A stretch of DNA of 52,336 bases from Candidatus Cyanaurora vandensis (GCF_013285555.1 NZ_JAAXLT010000216.1:1-52336); one strand, 5' to 3'; shown: positions 35,679-45,990, counted from the stretch's first letter. Notes: a model not told the origin generated them from the sequence alone. Numbers and translations: made by a program.

Positions 35679-36527
35679 CTAGTCCCTGTCGGAGGGCGGG
35701 AATTCAAGGGCAATCGCGCCGAGGTGACCGCGCCGATAATCTTGAAGTAGCTGTTCGCCCGCTTTTTTCGTGAGATCTTGGTGATGGAGTTGGGCGTGTT
35801 GGGCGAGCCATTGTTCCCCGGTGAGTCCCTGGGGCTCGAAATGATAACGGGTCTCAAGACGCTCGGGAATGATGGGGAGGAGTAGGTCGAAGGCCCGGGC
35901 CGCCACTTGTTCGACACTGTAGCCCAGCGAACCAATATCGTCACAGATCGCTAGTTTCATCGCCGCTTCTTGGTCATTGAACTTGACGGGCATAATACCA
36001 GGGCTATCGAGTAACTCGATTTCACTGGCAACTCGCACCCAATGGACTTGGCGCGTCACCCCCGGTTTGGCAGCACTGGCAACCGCCCGTTTACCCACTA
36101 GCCGATTGATTAAGGCCGACTTACCAACATTAGGGAAGCCAATCACCGCCGCGCGGACTGGGCGGGCTAGCATCCCGCGTCCCGCCCGCCGCGCATTCAC
36201 CCGTTGGTAGGCTGCTTGACTCGCCTTGAGTAGATCGCGCACTCCTTCGCCTGTCTTAGCGTTGGTGATGACCACGGTGGGATACTCAATCTGGAGATAG
36301 ATCTGCCACGACCGTAGAAGACGCGGCGGCACCATGTCAGAGCGATTTAGGACGACAACGCGCTCCCGGTCCTTGATGAGTTCCGCCCGGTCAGGATGCT
36401 GGCAACTCTGGGGAATCCGGGCATCAAGGACCTCAAAGACCAAATCTACTTGTCTGAGTTGTTCCTGTAACTGGCGGCGGGCACGGGCAACGTGACCGGG
36501 GTACCACTGGATCTGGTTAGTGCTCAT
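35679..36527 (-). CDS. ylqF: Ribosome biogenesis GTPase YlqF (RbgA)
   Basis: A 282-aa circularly permuted GTPase needed for late 50S assembly. The motif order is G4 VVLNRSDMV, then G1 GFPNVGKSA, then G3 DSPGIMPV; the N-terminal IQWYPGHVARARR and the C-terminal ANTAR-like helical tail complete the family. ATG 36527. It follows the dnaK terminator and is a separate unit. Confidence 0.93.
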   Translation of the reverse strand: MSTNQIQWYPGHVARARRQLQEQLRQVDLVFEVLDARIPQSCQHPDRAELIKDRERVVVLNRSDMVPPRLLRSWQIYLQIEYPTVVITNAKTGEGVRDLLKASQAAYQRVNARRAGRGMLARPVRAAVIGFPNVGKSALINRLVGKRAVASAAKPGVTRQVHWVRVASEIELLDSPGIMPVKFNDQEAAMKLAICDDIGSLGYSVEQVAARAFDLLLPIIPERLETRYHFEPQGLTGEQWLAQHAQLHHQDLTKKAGEQLLQDYRRGHLGAIALEFPPSDRD

Positions 36528-36537
36528 GGTTCCTAGG

Positions 36538-36565
36538 AAAAGGGGGATGAGTCACCCCATCCCCC
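36538..36565 (-). terminator. Rho-independent terminator of dnaK
   Basis: A GGGGGATG/CATCCCCC stem with a short loop lies about 20 bases after the dnaK stop on the minus strand and is followed by TTTT, as expected for an intrinsic terminator. Confidence 0.75.
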
Positions 36566-36582
36566 CAGTATGTCGCAGTCGT

Positions 36583-38463
36583 TTACTTGACTTCAGTGAA
36601 GTCCGCGTCAATCACGTCATCACCGCCGGGACCCGCCGGACCCGCGCCGCCCTCGGGGGGATTCTGCTGGTACATCCGGGTGGATAGGGCATAGATGGCC
36701 TGTTGGAGTTCTTCCTTCAGGGGCTTAACCCGGTCCATCTGACCACTGACTAAGACATCGCGCAGGTCCTTGACTAACCCCTCAATTTTTGACTTCTCCT
36801 CGGCTTCGACTTTATCGCCGAAGTCCTTGAGTTGCCGTTCAGCGGTGAAGACCAAGGCATCGGCTTCGTTGCGGAGGTCTACTTCTTCACGACGGGCTTT
36901 GTCGGTGGCGGAGTTGCGTTCTGCGTCGCTCACCATCCGCTCAACTTCGTTCTTATCGAGGGTAGAGGCCCCGGTGATGGTGATGGTCTGAGCCTTGTTG
37001 GAAGCCTTGTCACGGGCGGTGACGCTCAGGATGCCGTTGGCATCAATATCGAAGGTAACTTCGACTTGAGGCACGCCACGGGGAGCCGGCGGGATACCTT
37101 CCAACCGGAACCGACCCAGGGACTTGTTGTCGTTCGCCATCTCCCGTTCACCCTGGACCACGTGAATCTCCACGGAGGTCTGTCCATCGGCGGCGGTGGA
37201 GAAGGTTTCGGACTTCTTGGTGGGGATAGTGGTGTTGCGGTTGATGAGCTTGGTGCCGATCCCGCCCAGGGTTTCAACGCCCAGGGAGAGCGGGGTCACA
37301 TCCAACAGCAGGATATCCTTCACCTCGCCCGACAAGACCCCAGCTTGAATTGCCGCACCGACCGCGACCACTTCATCGGGGTTGACCGTCTGGTTGGGTT
37401 CTTTACCCGTGATGCGCTTGACGATCTCTTTGATGGCGGGAATCCGGGTGGAACCGCCGACCAAGACCACTTCATCAATATCAGAAGCCTTCAAACCTGC
37501 ATCATTAATGGCCTGGACCACAGGATTACGGCACCGCTCAATCAGGCTGGCGCAAATATTCTCGAACTGCCCACGGGTGAGCTTGAGTTCGAGGTGCTTG
37601 GGTCCCTCGGCGGTGGCGGTGATAAAAGGTAGGTTAATCGTGGTCTCGGTGACGGAAGAAAGCTCGATTTTGGCTTTCTCTGCCGCTTCGGTCAGCCGTT
37701 GGAGGGCCTGACGGTCGTTGCGGAGGTCAATGCCTTCGAGCTTCTTGAATTCACTCGACATCCAGTCCACGATGTATTGGTCAAAGTCGTCCCCGCCTAG
37801 GTGGGTGTCCCCGGAGGTGGACTTAACCTCAAATACCCCGTCATCCACATCCAGGACCGATACGTCAAAGGTCCCGCCCCCGAGGTCAAATACGAGGATG
37901 GTCTCACTACCTTTTTTGTCGAGTCCGTAGGCTAAAGCGGCGGCGGTGGGTTCGTTGATGATCCGCAATACGTCAATCCCAGCAATTTTGCCCGCATCTT
38001 TGGTGGCCTGCCGTTGGGCATCGTTGAAGTAGGCGGGGACAGTGATCACCGCTGCGGTAACTTTTTCGCCTAGGTAGGTGCTGGCATCATCAATTAATTT
38101 ACGCAGGACCATGGCGGCGATCTCTTCCGGGGCCATTTCTTTGCCCGCCAAAGGACTGCTCAGTTTGACATTGCCATTACGGTCTTCGAGGACTTTATAA
38201 GGGACACGCTTGGCCTCTTCATTGACCTCACCAAACTTGCGCCCGATGAACCGTTTAACGGAGTAAAAAGTATTTTCAGCGTTTAGGACGGCTTGCCGAC
38301 GGGCAATTTGTCCCACTGGACGCTCACTGTTCTTGGTGAAGGCCACTACCGAAGGCGTGGTCCGATTGCCCTCCGCGTTGGCAACCACCGTGGGTTGGCC
38401 CCCTTCGAGGACAGCTACCACCGAATTTGTTGTCCCCAGGTCAATGCCGACTACTTTTGCCAT
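36583..38463 (-). CDS. dnaK: Chaperone DnaK (Hsp70)
   Basis: A 626-aa Hsp70: [84 protein letters not shown], then the substrate-binding domain ([16 protein letters not shown]) and a C-terminal lid with acidic tail ([12 protein letters not shown]). Cyanobacteria have several DnaK; this is close to the main housekeeping form. grpE and dnaJ are not adjacent; dnaJ lies 3 kb away. No CIRCE element is seen upstream. It has its own terminator. Confidence 0.97.
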   Translation of the reverse strand: MAKVVGIDLGTTNSVVAVLEGGQPTVVANAEGNRTTPSVVAFTKNSERPVGQIARRQAVLNAENTFYSVKRFIGRKFGEVNEEAKRVPYKVLEDRNGNVKLSSPLAGKEMAPEEIAAMVLRKLIDDASTYLGEKVTAAVITVPAYFNDAQRQATKDAGKIAGIDVLRIINEPTAAALAYGLDKKGSETILVFDLGGGTFDVSVLDVDDGVFEVKSTSGDTHLGGDDFDQYIVDWMSSEFKKLEGIDLRNDRQALQRLTEAAEKAKIELSSVTETTINLPFITATAEGPKHLELKLTRGQFENICASLIERCRNPVVQAINDAGLKASDIDEVVLVGGSTRIPAIKEIVKRITGKEPNQTVNPDEVVAVGAAIQAGVLSGEVKDILLLDVTPLSLGVETLGGIGTKLINRNTTIPTKKSETFSTAADGQTSVEIHVVQGEREMANDNKSLGRFRLEGIPPAPRGVPQVEVTFDIDANGILSVTARDKASNKAQTITITGASTLDKNEVERMVSDAERNSATDKARREEVDLRNEADALVFTAERQLKDFGDKVEAEEKSKIEGLVKDLRDVLVSGQMDRVKPLKEELQQAIYALSTRMYQQNPPEGGAGPAGPGGDDVIDADFTEVK

Positions 38464-38603
38464 AGGTGTGCACCTCGTCCATGCGTGTTGGTCCCTGTTT
38501 CCAGGATACAGGCTGGCAGAATGAAAGCGTTGCCCTGAGTCGGCAAGCTCCAGGTTCCGGCCCGTTCCCTATATCTTAAACATATGAGTCAGTCTTTAGC
38601 AAG

Positions 38604-40277
38604 TCAATTGAGTAGCTTGCCACAGGCTTGTAGTTGGCGGGCTTCTTCGAGGAGAGCCACCACGAATTCACGGGCTTGTTGGGCGGAGTGGCCCCCGGCG
38701 AGTTGGGCCAATTCTTCGGTGCGGTCCCCTAGGTTTTCTAGGGCATCCACACTGACTTGGGTCTGGTCGTTGGTCACGGTTTTGCGGACCCGCCAGTGGG
38801 TATTCGCCATGGCTGCCACGAGGGGTTGGTGGGTGACACAGAGGACCTGACGTTCACGGGCCAAGGTTAAAAGGTGGACGGCCACAGCTTGGGCGACTTT
38901 ACCGGAGACCCCGACATCAATTTCGTCAAAAATCAAGGTCGGGATAGCAGCCCCCAGCGTAACTTTGAGGGCCAACAGGAACCGGGCCATCTCACCCCCA
39001 GAGGCAACGCTTTTGAGGGGGGCGGGAGGTTGACCAGGGTTGGTGGTGAGTAAGTAGTTGATACGCTCCTGTCCATCAGGGCGCGGTGCAGTAGGCGTGA
39101 ACTCGACGAGGAAACGGGCCTTTGCCATGCCCAGGGGGGCTAGGGACGCCCCCAATTGTTGTTCGAGTTGCAGGGCAGCTTGGCGGCGGCGTTGGCTCAA
39201 ATGCTCACAAACTTGTTGGAGGGCTTGCAGAGTTTGGTCTACTTCGGTTTGGTATTGGGTGACGGGACTCGTGCCCTTGAGTTGTTGCCACTGCTGCTGG
39301 ATGCGCTGTTGGTGGGCAATCACATCGGCAAGAGTCGGGCCATATTTCTGACAAATCTTTTTGAGGTCGCGCAGCCGTTGTTCGACTTGGGCCAAGCGGT
39401 CGGGGTCGGCTTCGAGTTGGTCGGTGTAGTGCTTGACTTGGCGGGCACATTCTTCGACTTGGACTAAGGCTTGACTGCTGAGTTCCACCAGCGGACCCAA
39501 CTCGGGGTCATGGGTGCTCATCGCGGTCAAATAGCGTTGCACCTGGGTTAGCTGGTCCTGGATCGCTGGGTTATTGCGGTACAGGAGACCATAAACCATT
39601 TGCCCGTGCTGGGTCAGTTCGACCGTGTGCAGGAGGCGTTCTTGCTCCGCCTGTAAGTCTTCTTCTTCCTGGGGATCGCTGACCTTGGCCTGCTTGAGTT
39701 CCTGGTATTGCTGGCGCAGCAGGTCTTTTTGGCTCTGGTCCTGCTGCTGTTGTTGTTGGGCTTGATTCAGGCGAGTTTTGGCCTGTTGCCAGTCTTCGTA
39801 ATGGGCGCGGACTTGGACTAAAAGGGACTCACTCTGGGCAAAACGGTCAAGTAAAGCAAGCTGAAATTCCGGTTGTTGTAAGGTCGAGGTCTGACCCTGG
39901 GCGGTGAAATCAATTAGGATTTCTCGCAACTGCTGGACGATATGCTGATTGACCAAAACTCCATTTACTCGCGAGCGACTGGCGCGGGCGGAGACTTCCC
40001 GGCTGATGACCAATTCATCCGAGGGGTCTAGTTCCTGCTGAGTCAACCACTGTTCTAGGGCGGGACTCGTCGTAAACGTCGCCTCAAGGGTGGCCTTGGT
40101 CGCACCGGGCCGGATCACCGTCGCTGTCAGTTTCCCACCCAGTACCCCGTCTACCGCATCCAGCAGGATCGACTTACCCGCCCCGGTCTCCCCAGTCAAA
40201 ACGGTTAAGCCCTGTTGGAAATGTAGATCCAGACGGTTGACCAGGATGAAATTCTCAATCGTAAGCCGCTTGAGCAT
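38604..40277 (-). CDS. recN: DNA repair protein RecN
   Basis: A 557-aa SMC-like ATPase for double-strand-break repair. Walker A is GETGAGKS (about 29-36), the central coiled coil spans about 155-350 and is rich in Gln/Leu (LNQAQQQQQQDQSQ), and the C-terminal Walker B/signature region has VASGGEMARFLLALK and LIFDEIDVGVSGKVAQA. ATG 40277 matches the family start (MLKRLTIENF); an ATG at 40286 (M-G-G-M) is the alternative. It converges with dnaK's upstream region and is divergent from the ChrB gene. Confidence 0.93.
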   Translation of the reverse strand: MLKRLTIENFILVNRLDLHFQQGLTVLTGETGAGKSILLDAVDGVLGGKLTATVIRPGATKATLEATFTTSPALEQWLTQQELDPSDELVISREVSARASRSRVNGVLVNQHIVQQLREILIDFTAQGQTSTLQQPEFQLALLDRFAQSESLLVQVRAHYEDWQQAKTRLNQAQQQQQQDQSQKDLLRQQYQELKQAKVSDPQEEEDLQAEQERLLHTVELTQHGQMVYGLLYRNNPAIQDQLTQVQRYLTAMSTHDPELGPLVELSSQALVQVEECARQVKHYTDQLEADPDRLAQVEQRLRDLKKICQKYGPTLADVIAHQQRIQQQWQQLKGTSPVTQYQTEVDQTLQALQQVCEHLSQRRRQAALQLEQQLGASLAPLGMAKARFLVEFTPTAPRPDGQERINYLLTTNPGQPPAPLKSVASGGEMARFLLALKVTLGAAIPTLIFDEIDVGVSGKVAQAVAVHLLTLARERQVLCVTHQPLVAAMANTHWRVRKTVTNDQTQVSVDALENLGDRTEELAQLAGGHSAQQAREFVVALLEEARQLQACGKLLN

Positions 40278-40429
40278 ACCCCCCATTCTAAGGGGCAACC
40301 CCCGACCTCAAGTTCCCAAAGCGGTGCGGTACTTCAGAATTTGCCCTTGTCACCCTTGCTCCATTGTGATATCTCAATAAGGAAAGGGATTGCCCGTGTG
40401 CTCGTCGCAGCCTACCCATACCAGAAGCC

Positions 40430-41236
40430 ATGCTAACCAACGACCTCGCCCGACCTGTTCAAGAGCTTTTTGCAACCCGGAGGACCGCCCCTCTCATCCT
40501 TGACGTACGCCGAACCGAGGCTTTTGAGGCAGCAGACCGGATCATCGCCTGTGCCCAACGGGGCGCACCTGAACAGCTTGAGCAATGGGCTACAACCTTA
40601 TCCCCGGTCCAAGCGGTAGTGGTCTACTGTGTGCATGGTGGGCAGGTGAGCCAAACCGTAGCGCAGACCCTACGCGCCAAAGGTATCGCAGCCCATTACT
40701 TGAAAGGCGGGATTACGGCTTGGCAAGAGGCGGGTAGACCCACAGTGCGGAAACACGAGTACATCCGTACTTCAGGAACTAAACCAACGCTCTGGGTGAC
40801 GCGGGAACGCCCCAAAATTGACCGAGTTGCCTGTCCTTGGTTGATCCGTCGTTTCATTGACCGCCAAGCTGAATTTCTCTACGTACCCACGGCTGAAGTA
40901 TTAACGGTGGCTGCCACTACTGGGGCAATACCCTTTGATATTCCGGGTGTGCATTTCTCCCATGAAGGCGATTTGTGTAGTTTTGATAGCTTCATCCGAC
41001 ATTTCGATTTAGTAGACCCGCCCTTACAGCAATTAGCCCGGATTGTGCGCGGAGCCGACACCTCCCGCCACGACCTCACCCCCCAATCCCCCGGACTCTT
41101 CGCCCTTGCGTTGGGTCTCGCCGCTGTGTTTGAAGATGACCAAGAAGTTTTACAGCATGGTCTAGTCCTGTACGACGCGCTGTACGCTTGGTGCGGTGAG
41201 TGTCAAGCCGAGACGCACAACTGGCCCCCGTCCTAA
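40430..41236 (+). CDS. Rhodanese-ChrB fusion protein (chromate resistance type)
   Basis: A 268-aa two-domain protein. Residues 1-108 are a rhodanese domain with active Cys67 in VVYCVHGGQVSQ. Residues 115-265 are a ChrB C-terminal domain: WVTRERPKIDRVACPWLIRR, PFDIPGVHFSHEGDLCSFDSF, RIVRGADT. ChrB proteins regulate or support chromate resistance; fusion to rhodanese is known in some bacteria but its reaction is not defined. No chrA transporter is adjacent. It is a single gene. Confidence 0.87.
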   Translation: MLTNDLARPVQELFATRRTAPLILDVRRTEAFEAADRIIACAQRGAPEQLEQWATTLSPVQAVVVYCVHGGQVSQTVAQTLRAKGIAAHYLKGGITAWQEAGRPTVRKHEYIRTSGTKPTLWVTRERPKIDRVACPWLIRRFIDRQAEFLYVPTAEVLTVAATTGAIPFDIPGVHFSHEGDLCSFDSFIRHFDLVDPPLQQLARIVRGADTSRHDLTPQSPGLFALALGLAAVFEDDQEVLQHGLVLYDALYAWCGECQAETHNWPPS

Positions 41237-41255
41237 CGTTGATTCTTAATGCGAG

Positions 41256-42368
41256 CTAATCCTTGCTGAAGAGTCCACTTAAAAAACCGCCGTCTTTTTT
41301 GACTTTTTCGCTGCGGAGTTTGGCGAGTTTCTCTAGTAGGTCGCGTTCTTCGCCGCTCAACTTGGTGGGGATCGCTACTTTTACGGTCAGATAATGATCG
41401 CCGCGCCGCGCTAGGTTGTTAAGTCGGGGCACGCCCTTACCACGTAGGGTGATGATGGTTCCGGGTTGAGTACCGGCTGGGATGTCTACTTCCTGCTCAC
41501 TGTCAGTCGCCTCCAGGATAGGCACCGTGACCCGTGCCCCAAAGATGGCTTGGAGGTAGGAAACCGAGACTTCTGAACTAATATCCATCCCGTTGCGCTG
41601 GAAAATTGGGTGTTCCTCAATCGCAAGGTCCACGTAGAGGTCTCCGGCCGGTCCGCCACGCAGACCGGCGTTCCCTTCTCCTGAGACCCTGAGCCGATTC
41701 CCCTCATCCACACCGGGCGGGATGCTGACCTTGGTGGTCCGTTGGACTACCTGACGGCCTCGACCATTACAGGTAGTACAGGGGTCTTGGATCGTTTGAC
41801 CCGTGCCACCGCAGGTGGGACAAGCCGCAACCTGGGTGAAAACGCCAAAGGGGGTGCGGGCGGCCTGTCGAACTTGACCTTGACCGTTACAGGTCCGGCA
41901 GGTGATGGGACCGCTGCCTGGTTTAGCCCCAGAACCCTTACAGGTCTTACAGGACTCCAGATGGTCGAACTGGACTTCCTTTTCACAACCAAAGGCTGAT
42001 TCAACAAAACTCAAGGAGAGGTCCAACCGCAAATCATCCCCACGCACCGGACCCCGATTCGACCGTCCCTGCGCTCCACCAAAAATACTGCCAAAGGCTT
42101 CAAAAATATCGCCCACGGTCTCATAGCCCGCCGCCCCGCCGCCAGCCCCCGTTACCCCTGCTTCCCCATAGCGGTCATAGCGTGCTCGTTTCTCTTCGTC
42201 GGAGAGGACTTCATAGGCTTGGTTAATTTCTTTGAATAATTCTTCGGCTCCCGGGTCCTTGTTCACATCTGGGTGATACTTACGGGCTTGTTTGCGGTAA
42301 CTCTGTTTGATTTCTTCTTGACTGGCGTTGCGGTTGACAGCCAACAAGTCGTAATAGTCACGCGCCAT
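41256..42368 (-). CDS. dnaJ: Chaperone DnaJ
   Basis: A 370-aa type I J-protein: J domain with [18 protein letters not shown] (HPD), Gly-rich linker, four CxxCxGxG zinc motifs ([32 protein letters not shown]), and C-terminal substrate-binding domain. It stimulates DnaK. The ATG 42368 is the start; two residues further upstream are possible. It is separated from dnaK by recN and the ChrB fusion gene. Confidence 0.95.
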   Translation of the reverse strand: MARDYYDLLAVNRNASQEEIKQSYRKQARKYHPDVNKDPGAEELFKEINQAYEVLSDEEKRARYDRYGEAGVTGAGGGAAGYETVGDIFEAFGSIFGGAQGRSNRGPVRGDDLRLDLSLSFVESAFGCEKEVQFDHLESCKTCKGSGAKPGSGPITCRTCNGQGQVRQAARTPFGVFTQVAACPTCGGTGQTIQDPCTTCNGRGRQVVQRTTKVSIPPGVDEGNRLRVSGEGNAGLRGGPAGDLYVDLAIEEHPIFQRNGMDISSEVSVSYLQAIFGARVTVPILEATDSEQEVDIPAGTQPGTIITLRGKGVPRLNNLARRGDHYLTVKVAIPTKLSGEERDLLEKLAKLRSEKVKKDGGFLSGLFSKD

Positions 42369-42458
42369 GGGCAATTCCAGTAGGGGTCAGGGCCTTGTAT
42401 TAACTATTGTTACCCACAACGGCCTATCCAGCAACCACGCCCTAGCTACAATAGGCCG

Positions 42459-43127
42459 ATGGCGACCCACCCTTGGCAGCAGCAACAGCACGTCCTTACC
42501 TGCGACCTGTTGGCCTCCTGGCCCCATGGTTTCTTCACCCGGAGCGTGGGCAATAACCCTACGCAGTGTGCCCGTCACTTGGGTTTGGCTGAGGGGTATG
42601 GTCTCCAGCAGATCCATGGTGCTGAGGTTCTCACCCCGGACCAACTCCCCGGTCAAGGGGACGCGCTCTTGAGTACCCAGGCGGGGATTTTAGTTTGTGT
42701 TGCCAGTGCGGATTGTGTCCCGGTCCTAGTCGCAGCAACCGGGGTCGTGGCTGCGGTCCATGCCGGTTGGCGCGGGACGGCCCAGGAGATTTTACCCAAG
42801 GTTCTCTATCGTTTTCAGCAATTGGGTGTAGATTTAGGAACTGTCCGGGTTGCCATCGGTCCCGCAATCAGTGAGCCGCGCTATCCCGTGGGTGAAGACG
42901 TCGCCCAAGCCGTCCTCCAGACCCTAGGCCAGACTCAGCCCACCACCCACCTTGATCTCAAAACCATCAACTGCGCCCAAGCCTTGGCTCAAGGCGTCCG
43001 CCCCGAAAATATTGCGGTCAGTCCCCTCTGCACTTACGACGAAAAAGACCTGTTCTTCTCCTACCGCCGCGATGGACGAACCGGGGTCCAACTCTCCGGG
43101 ATTGCTTGCCCTTACGTAAATATCTAA
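42459..43127 (+). CDS. pgeF: LACC1/YfiH family protein (PgeF)
   Basis: A 222-aa cysteine-histidine protein of the multicopper-polyphenol-oxidase/LACC1 family, called peptidoglycan editing factor PgeF, with purine nucleoside phosphorylase/adenosine deaminase activities in studied members. Zinc ligands lie in LQQIHGAEV, SADCVPVLV and AAVHAGWRGTA. ATG 42459. It is divergent from dnaJ. Confidence 0.9.
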   Translation: MATHPWQQQQHVLTCDLLASWPHGFFTRSVGNNPTQCARHLGLAEGYGLQQIHGAEVLTPDQLPGQGDALLSTQAGILVCVASADCVPVLVAATGVVAAVHAGWRGTAQEILPKVLYRFQQLGVDLGTVRVAIGPAISEPRYPVGEDVAQAVLQTLGQTQPTTHLDLKTINCAQALAQGVRPENIAVSPLCTYDEKDLFFSYRRDGRTGVQLSGIACPYVNI

Positions 43128-43399
43128 CTCTCCTGTCTAAGGGAGACTGCGGTTAATGCTGAGGGCTGAGAATTTAGTGTGAATTGGCGTAAGTCTTTAT
43201 TGCTCTTTCTTTTCGGTCAAACCAATTATGAAATTACGGTGATAAACCTTAACTCATGTAGGGCCTAGGAGCCTATAACAGTACACTCTCGACCGTTGGA
43301 TACGGTTAATTACGTAAGCTAAATACTGTATCTGTACGGTGGTTAACCTAGTTGAATGCTGGGTTAATAGATACAGAACTCCATAAGGTAACGTCCGCG

Positions 43400-43726
43400 A
43401 TGCACTCCAGCAAGCTAGCCAGTTTAGGAGCCATTCTCCTCGGATCAGCTTTGGTCAACTTGACGAGCGTTCAAGCTCAAACACTGTTTTCTATCCCTCC
43501 TCAAGATATCTATGAGCAATGCACTAATCCCAGACTGGCTGAGAACCCAGTGCGGTACGAATTCTGCAATAACATCATCTTCCCCTACGTGTGTACTTAT
43601 ATTGCTGGTACAACCGGACTTATCACTGACCCGCTCCTTGCCCAGTGGGTAACGGATTGTGAAGTCTGGACGGATAAAGTTAGCTCCCCCCCGCCCGGTA
43701 AAGTCAGCTCGCCCCCGCCGGGCTAG
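43400..43726 (+). CDS. Small secreted cysteine-containing protein, unknown
   Basis: A 108-aa exported protein: signal peptide (LASLGAILLGSALVNLTSVQAQ), then a mature part of about 80 residues with four Cys (EQCTNP, EFCNNI, YVCTYI, TDCEVW), probably two disulfides, and a tail of two exact KVSSPPPG units. No family recognised. ATG 43400 is preferred to the earlier in-frame TTG at 43352 because the signal peptide starts there. Its 3' end overlaps the multicopper oxidase gene by 23 bases in convergent orientation. Confidence 0.6.
   Translation: MHSSKLASLGAILLGSALVNLTSVQAQTLFSIPPQDIYEQCTNPRLAENPVRYEFCNNIIFPYVCTYIAGTTGLITDPLLAQWVTDCEVWTDKVSSPPPGKVSSPPPG
43676..43723 (+). repeat. Two tandem 24-bp copies encoding KVSSPPPG
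   Basis: Two adjacent 24-base units (43676-43699, 43700-43723) differ at three positions and encode identical octapeptides. The second copy includes the antisense of the multicopper oxidase C-terminus and stop, so the duplication and the gene overlap share the same bases. Confidence 0.8.
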
Positions 43727-44654
43727 GCATGACCATGAAGTGTCCCATGCAGCCCTGTTCTGCCACGTGGTCCTGGTGGGGATGGAACATATACATTCCT
43801 GGAAACCGATAGCTGAACTCCAGAATGTGCCGCTCTGCCGTCCCCATGGTGATGACATCGGCTTCAAGCTGGGGGGTCAGGGTCCGTCCGGTCGGGTAAA
43901 CCTGGAACATATTGGCATGGAGATGGAAGGTCACTACCGGGTCCCACTCAATCATATTGAGTAAGTAAAGGCGGATCAGTTGGTTTTGGGCAATGGGAAT
44001 GGGCTGGTCCCGGTAGACGTTGGGCAGCCCGTTGAAGGCGTAAAATTCGTTTTGCTGGTCTTCATTCACATCGTAGGCTCCCATCACCAGCACCAGTTCA
44101 TCGGCAGGCGGGCGACCACCGGGCGGGTCAATGATGAAGAGTCCGTACAGCCCCTTCCCTACGTGCCGGGTAACTGGGGCGACATGGCAGTGATAGAGGT
44201 GGATGCCATAGGGTTCCGCATCGAACTCGTAGACCGTTGTTTTACCGTTACGCACCGGGCGCACCCCGTCCATCTCGGCCCGGTGGATGCCGTGAAAATG
44301 CATCGAGTGACTATGCCCGCCCTGATTCTGAAAAATGACCCGCACCCGTTCACCCGCTTGGACCCTGAGCGTCGGACCGGGGACGCGCCCATTGAAATTC
44401 CAACTGTTGAAAGTGACCACGGAGTTGAGTTGGAGGACCGAGGTCCCCGCCGTGATCTGGAACTCCCGCACGTTCCGTCCATTCTCCTGTTTGAGGATAC
44501 CCTGGTCAAAGTCGCGGACTAGAGCTAGCGACGCGCCCTGGGGAACGGGGGGTACCCGCACGGCGGTAGGCCGGGTCAACCAAGCCGTTCCACCCGCCAA
44601 CCCGGCGGCCCCGGCTAGACCACCGAGGAGCAGTGACCGTCGTTGCCATTTCAT
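43704..44654 (-). CDS. Tat-exported two-domain multicopper oxidase
   Basis: A 316-aa periplasmic multicopper oxidase with two cupredoxin domains (about 40-180, 185-310). A twin-arginine leader ([15 protein letters not shown]) directs folded export. Copper ligands: [11 protein letters not shown] (114-124), [11 protein letters not shown] with C156 and H164, HLHAN (244-248), HPHQDH (291-296). After H164 the expected axial Met is Leu (GKGLYG), suggesting a high-potential type 1 site. NirK-like nitrite reductase and small laccase-like activity are both possible. Its start overlaps the preceding hydrolase stop (ATGA). Confidence 0.85.
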   Translation of the reverse strand: MKWQRRSLLLGGLAGAAGLAGGTAWLTRPTAVRVPPVPQGASLALVRDFDQGILKQENGRNVREFQITAGTSVLQLNSVVTFNSWNFNGRVPGPTLRVQAGERVRVIFQNQGGHSHSMHFHGIHRAEMDGVRPVRNGKTTVYEFDAEPYGIHLYHCHVAPVTRHVGKGLYGLFIIDPPGGRPPADELVLVMGAYDVNEDQQNEFYAFNGLPNVYRDQPIPIAQNQLIRLYLLNMIEWDPVVTFHLHANMFQVYPTGRTLTPQLEADVITMGTAERHILEFSYRFPGMYMFHPHQDHVAEQGCMGHFMVMPSPAGAS

Positions 44655-45478
44655 ACGCCGTACTTTTGGAACCAGACGATGAGCCGTTGAAAGCCATCCT
44701 GGGCGGGTTTTTCACGGTAACTGGGACGATAATCGGCGTGAAAGCCGTGGGGAGCTTCAGGGTAGACCACGATTTCTGAGGGGTTATTGGCAGCTTTGAT
44801 AGCCTTCTGCATCTGCTCCACATCACTCACCGGGATACCTTTGTCATCCCCGCCATACAGCCCGAGGACAGGGATGCGCAGGGCGGGTACGACTTCCAAG
44901 GGGTACTTGGGTTGTAGGGGTGTTGCCTCACCCACCAAACGTCCATACCAAGCCACGCCCGCCCGGACTCTGGGATTGTAGGCACTGTAGAGCCAGACGA
45001 TGCGCCCACCCCAGCAGAAGCCCGTCACCGCCAGTCGGTCGCCGTTGGCTGTCCCCGTTTTGACGGCGTAGGCCACGGTTGCATCTAGGTCAGTCATGAC
45101 TTGGGCATCGGGGACCTGTCGGACAATAGCTTGGATTTCATTAATATCTTTGAGCTTGGTCACATCACCCTGACGGGCGAAAAGCTCCGGGGCAATGGCG
45201 TAGTAACCCCGTTTGGCAAGCCGGCGACAGACATCGCGGATGTGCTCATGGACCCCAAAAATCTCCTGCACCACCAGCACCAACGGGAATGGCCCTAATC
45301 CTTCGGGCCGCGCTTGATAGGCGGGGATCTCACTATCACCCACGGGAATTTTAACCTCGCCCACCACTAGGCCCTGGGTATCTGTGGTGATAACCGACGC
45401 TGCCACGGGTAGTATGGCCTGGGAAAAACCCACTGTCAACGCTGTTACTATCACTTCCCGGCGTGACCATATATCCAT
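44651..45478 (-). CDS. Exported dienelactone hydrolase family protein
   Basis: A 275-aa alpha/beta hydrolase of the dienelactone hydrolase family. The N-terminus has an RR leader ([18 protein letters not shown]), so Tat export like its partner. Catalytic parts: [21 protein letters not shown], nucleophile Cys in [11 protein letters not shown], Asp in [12 protein letters not shown], His in [15 protein letters not shown]. Substrate unknown. It overlaps the multicopper oxidase start by four bases, so the two are one operon and may act on the same aromatic or lactone compounds. Confidence 0.87.
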   Translation of the reverse strand: MDIWSRREVIVTALTVGFSQAILPVAASVITTDTQGLVVGEVKIPVGDSEIPAYQARPEGLGPFPLVLVVQEIFGVHEHIRDVCRRLAKRGYYAIAPELFARQGDVTKLKDINEIQAIVRQVPDAQVMTDLDATVAYAVKTGTANGDRLAVTGFCWGGRIVWLYSAYNPRVRAGVAWYGRLVGEATPLQPKYPLEVVPALRIPVLGLYGGDDKGIPVSDVEQMQKAIKAANNPSEIVVYPEAPHGFHADYRPSYREKPAQDGFQRLIVWFQKYGV

Positions 45479-45629
45479 TACTGAACTCCTGTGGCTTGCG
45501 TGACGATTTTACTCAGCTAAGACTTGTTTCTCAACCTAGAGCTATTTTAATAAAATAACTGCATCAACCGCGCCGTGCTGGTCCATGAGTCCTAGTTTGA
45601 AGTCCGTAGCGGTCAGATCCTGGTTAATA

Positions 45630-45990
45630 GGCGGAGACGAGGGCAAAGACCATGCTCACCCGATTCGGGTGATGCAGCGCGTCGAGGGTCGGGGGGGAGG
45701 CAGCAAAAATGGTTGCGCTGTTGCATGACGTAGTAGCGGACAGCGCGTGGACGTTGCAAGCTCTGCTCAAGGCGGGATTTTTGGCAGAAGTGGTGGCGGG
45801 TGTGGACGGCTTGACGAAACGTGCCGAGGCGGAAGGCAGCGAGGCCAGTTACGACCGCTTCATTGCCCGCGCCGCCCAGAACCCACGGTCGAAAATAGTA
45901 AAAATTGCCGATCTGGAGGACATGGATATTCGCCGCCGGCGAGAGGTGACCTCGTATACTATGTCCGGTCACGCAAACGAGCCTCCTTGA
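45630..45990 (+). pseudogene. HD-domain phosphohydrolase relic (RelA/SpoT-like HD)
   Basis: An HD-type metal phosphohydrolase in pieces: HPIRVMQRVE (about 45657-45690), then MVALLHDVVADSAWTLQALL, VDGLTKRAEAEG, YDRFIARAAQNPRSKIVKIADLED. The two parts are out of frame by one base across the G-run at 45691-45697; removing one G joins them. The first His of the HD domain region and the N-terminal helix are degraded, with no start codon. The C-terminal end has lost the usual Arg/Tyr tail. Such proteins may degrade (p)ppGpp. Confidence 0.7.

Noticed and set aside
36832-37632. 266-codon plus-strand frame opposite dnaK
   Set aside because: Antisense to a conserved Hsp70 gene; composition mirrors the dnaK codons and it lacks a ribosome-binding site.
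38464-38603. CIRCE operator upstream of dnaK
   Set aside because: No inverted TTAGCACTC/GAGTGCTAA-type repeat is present.
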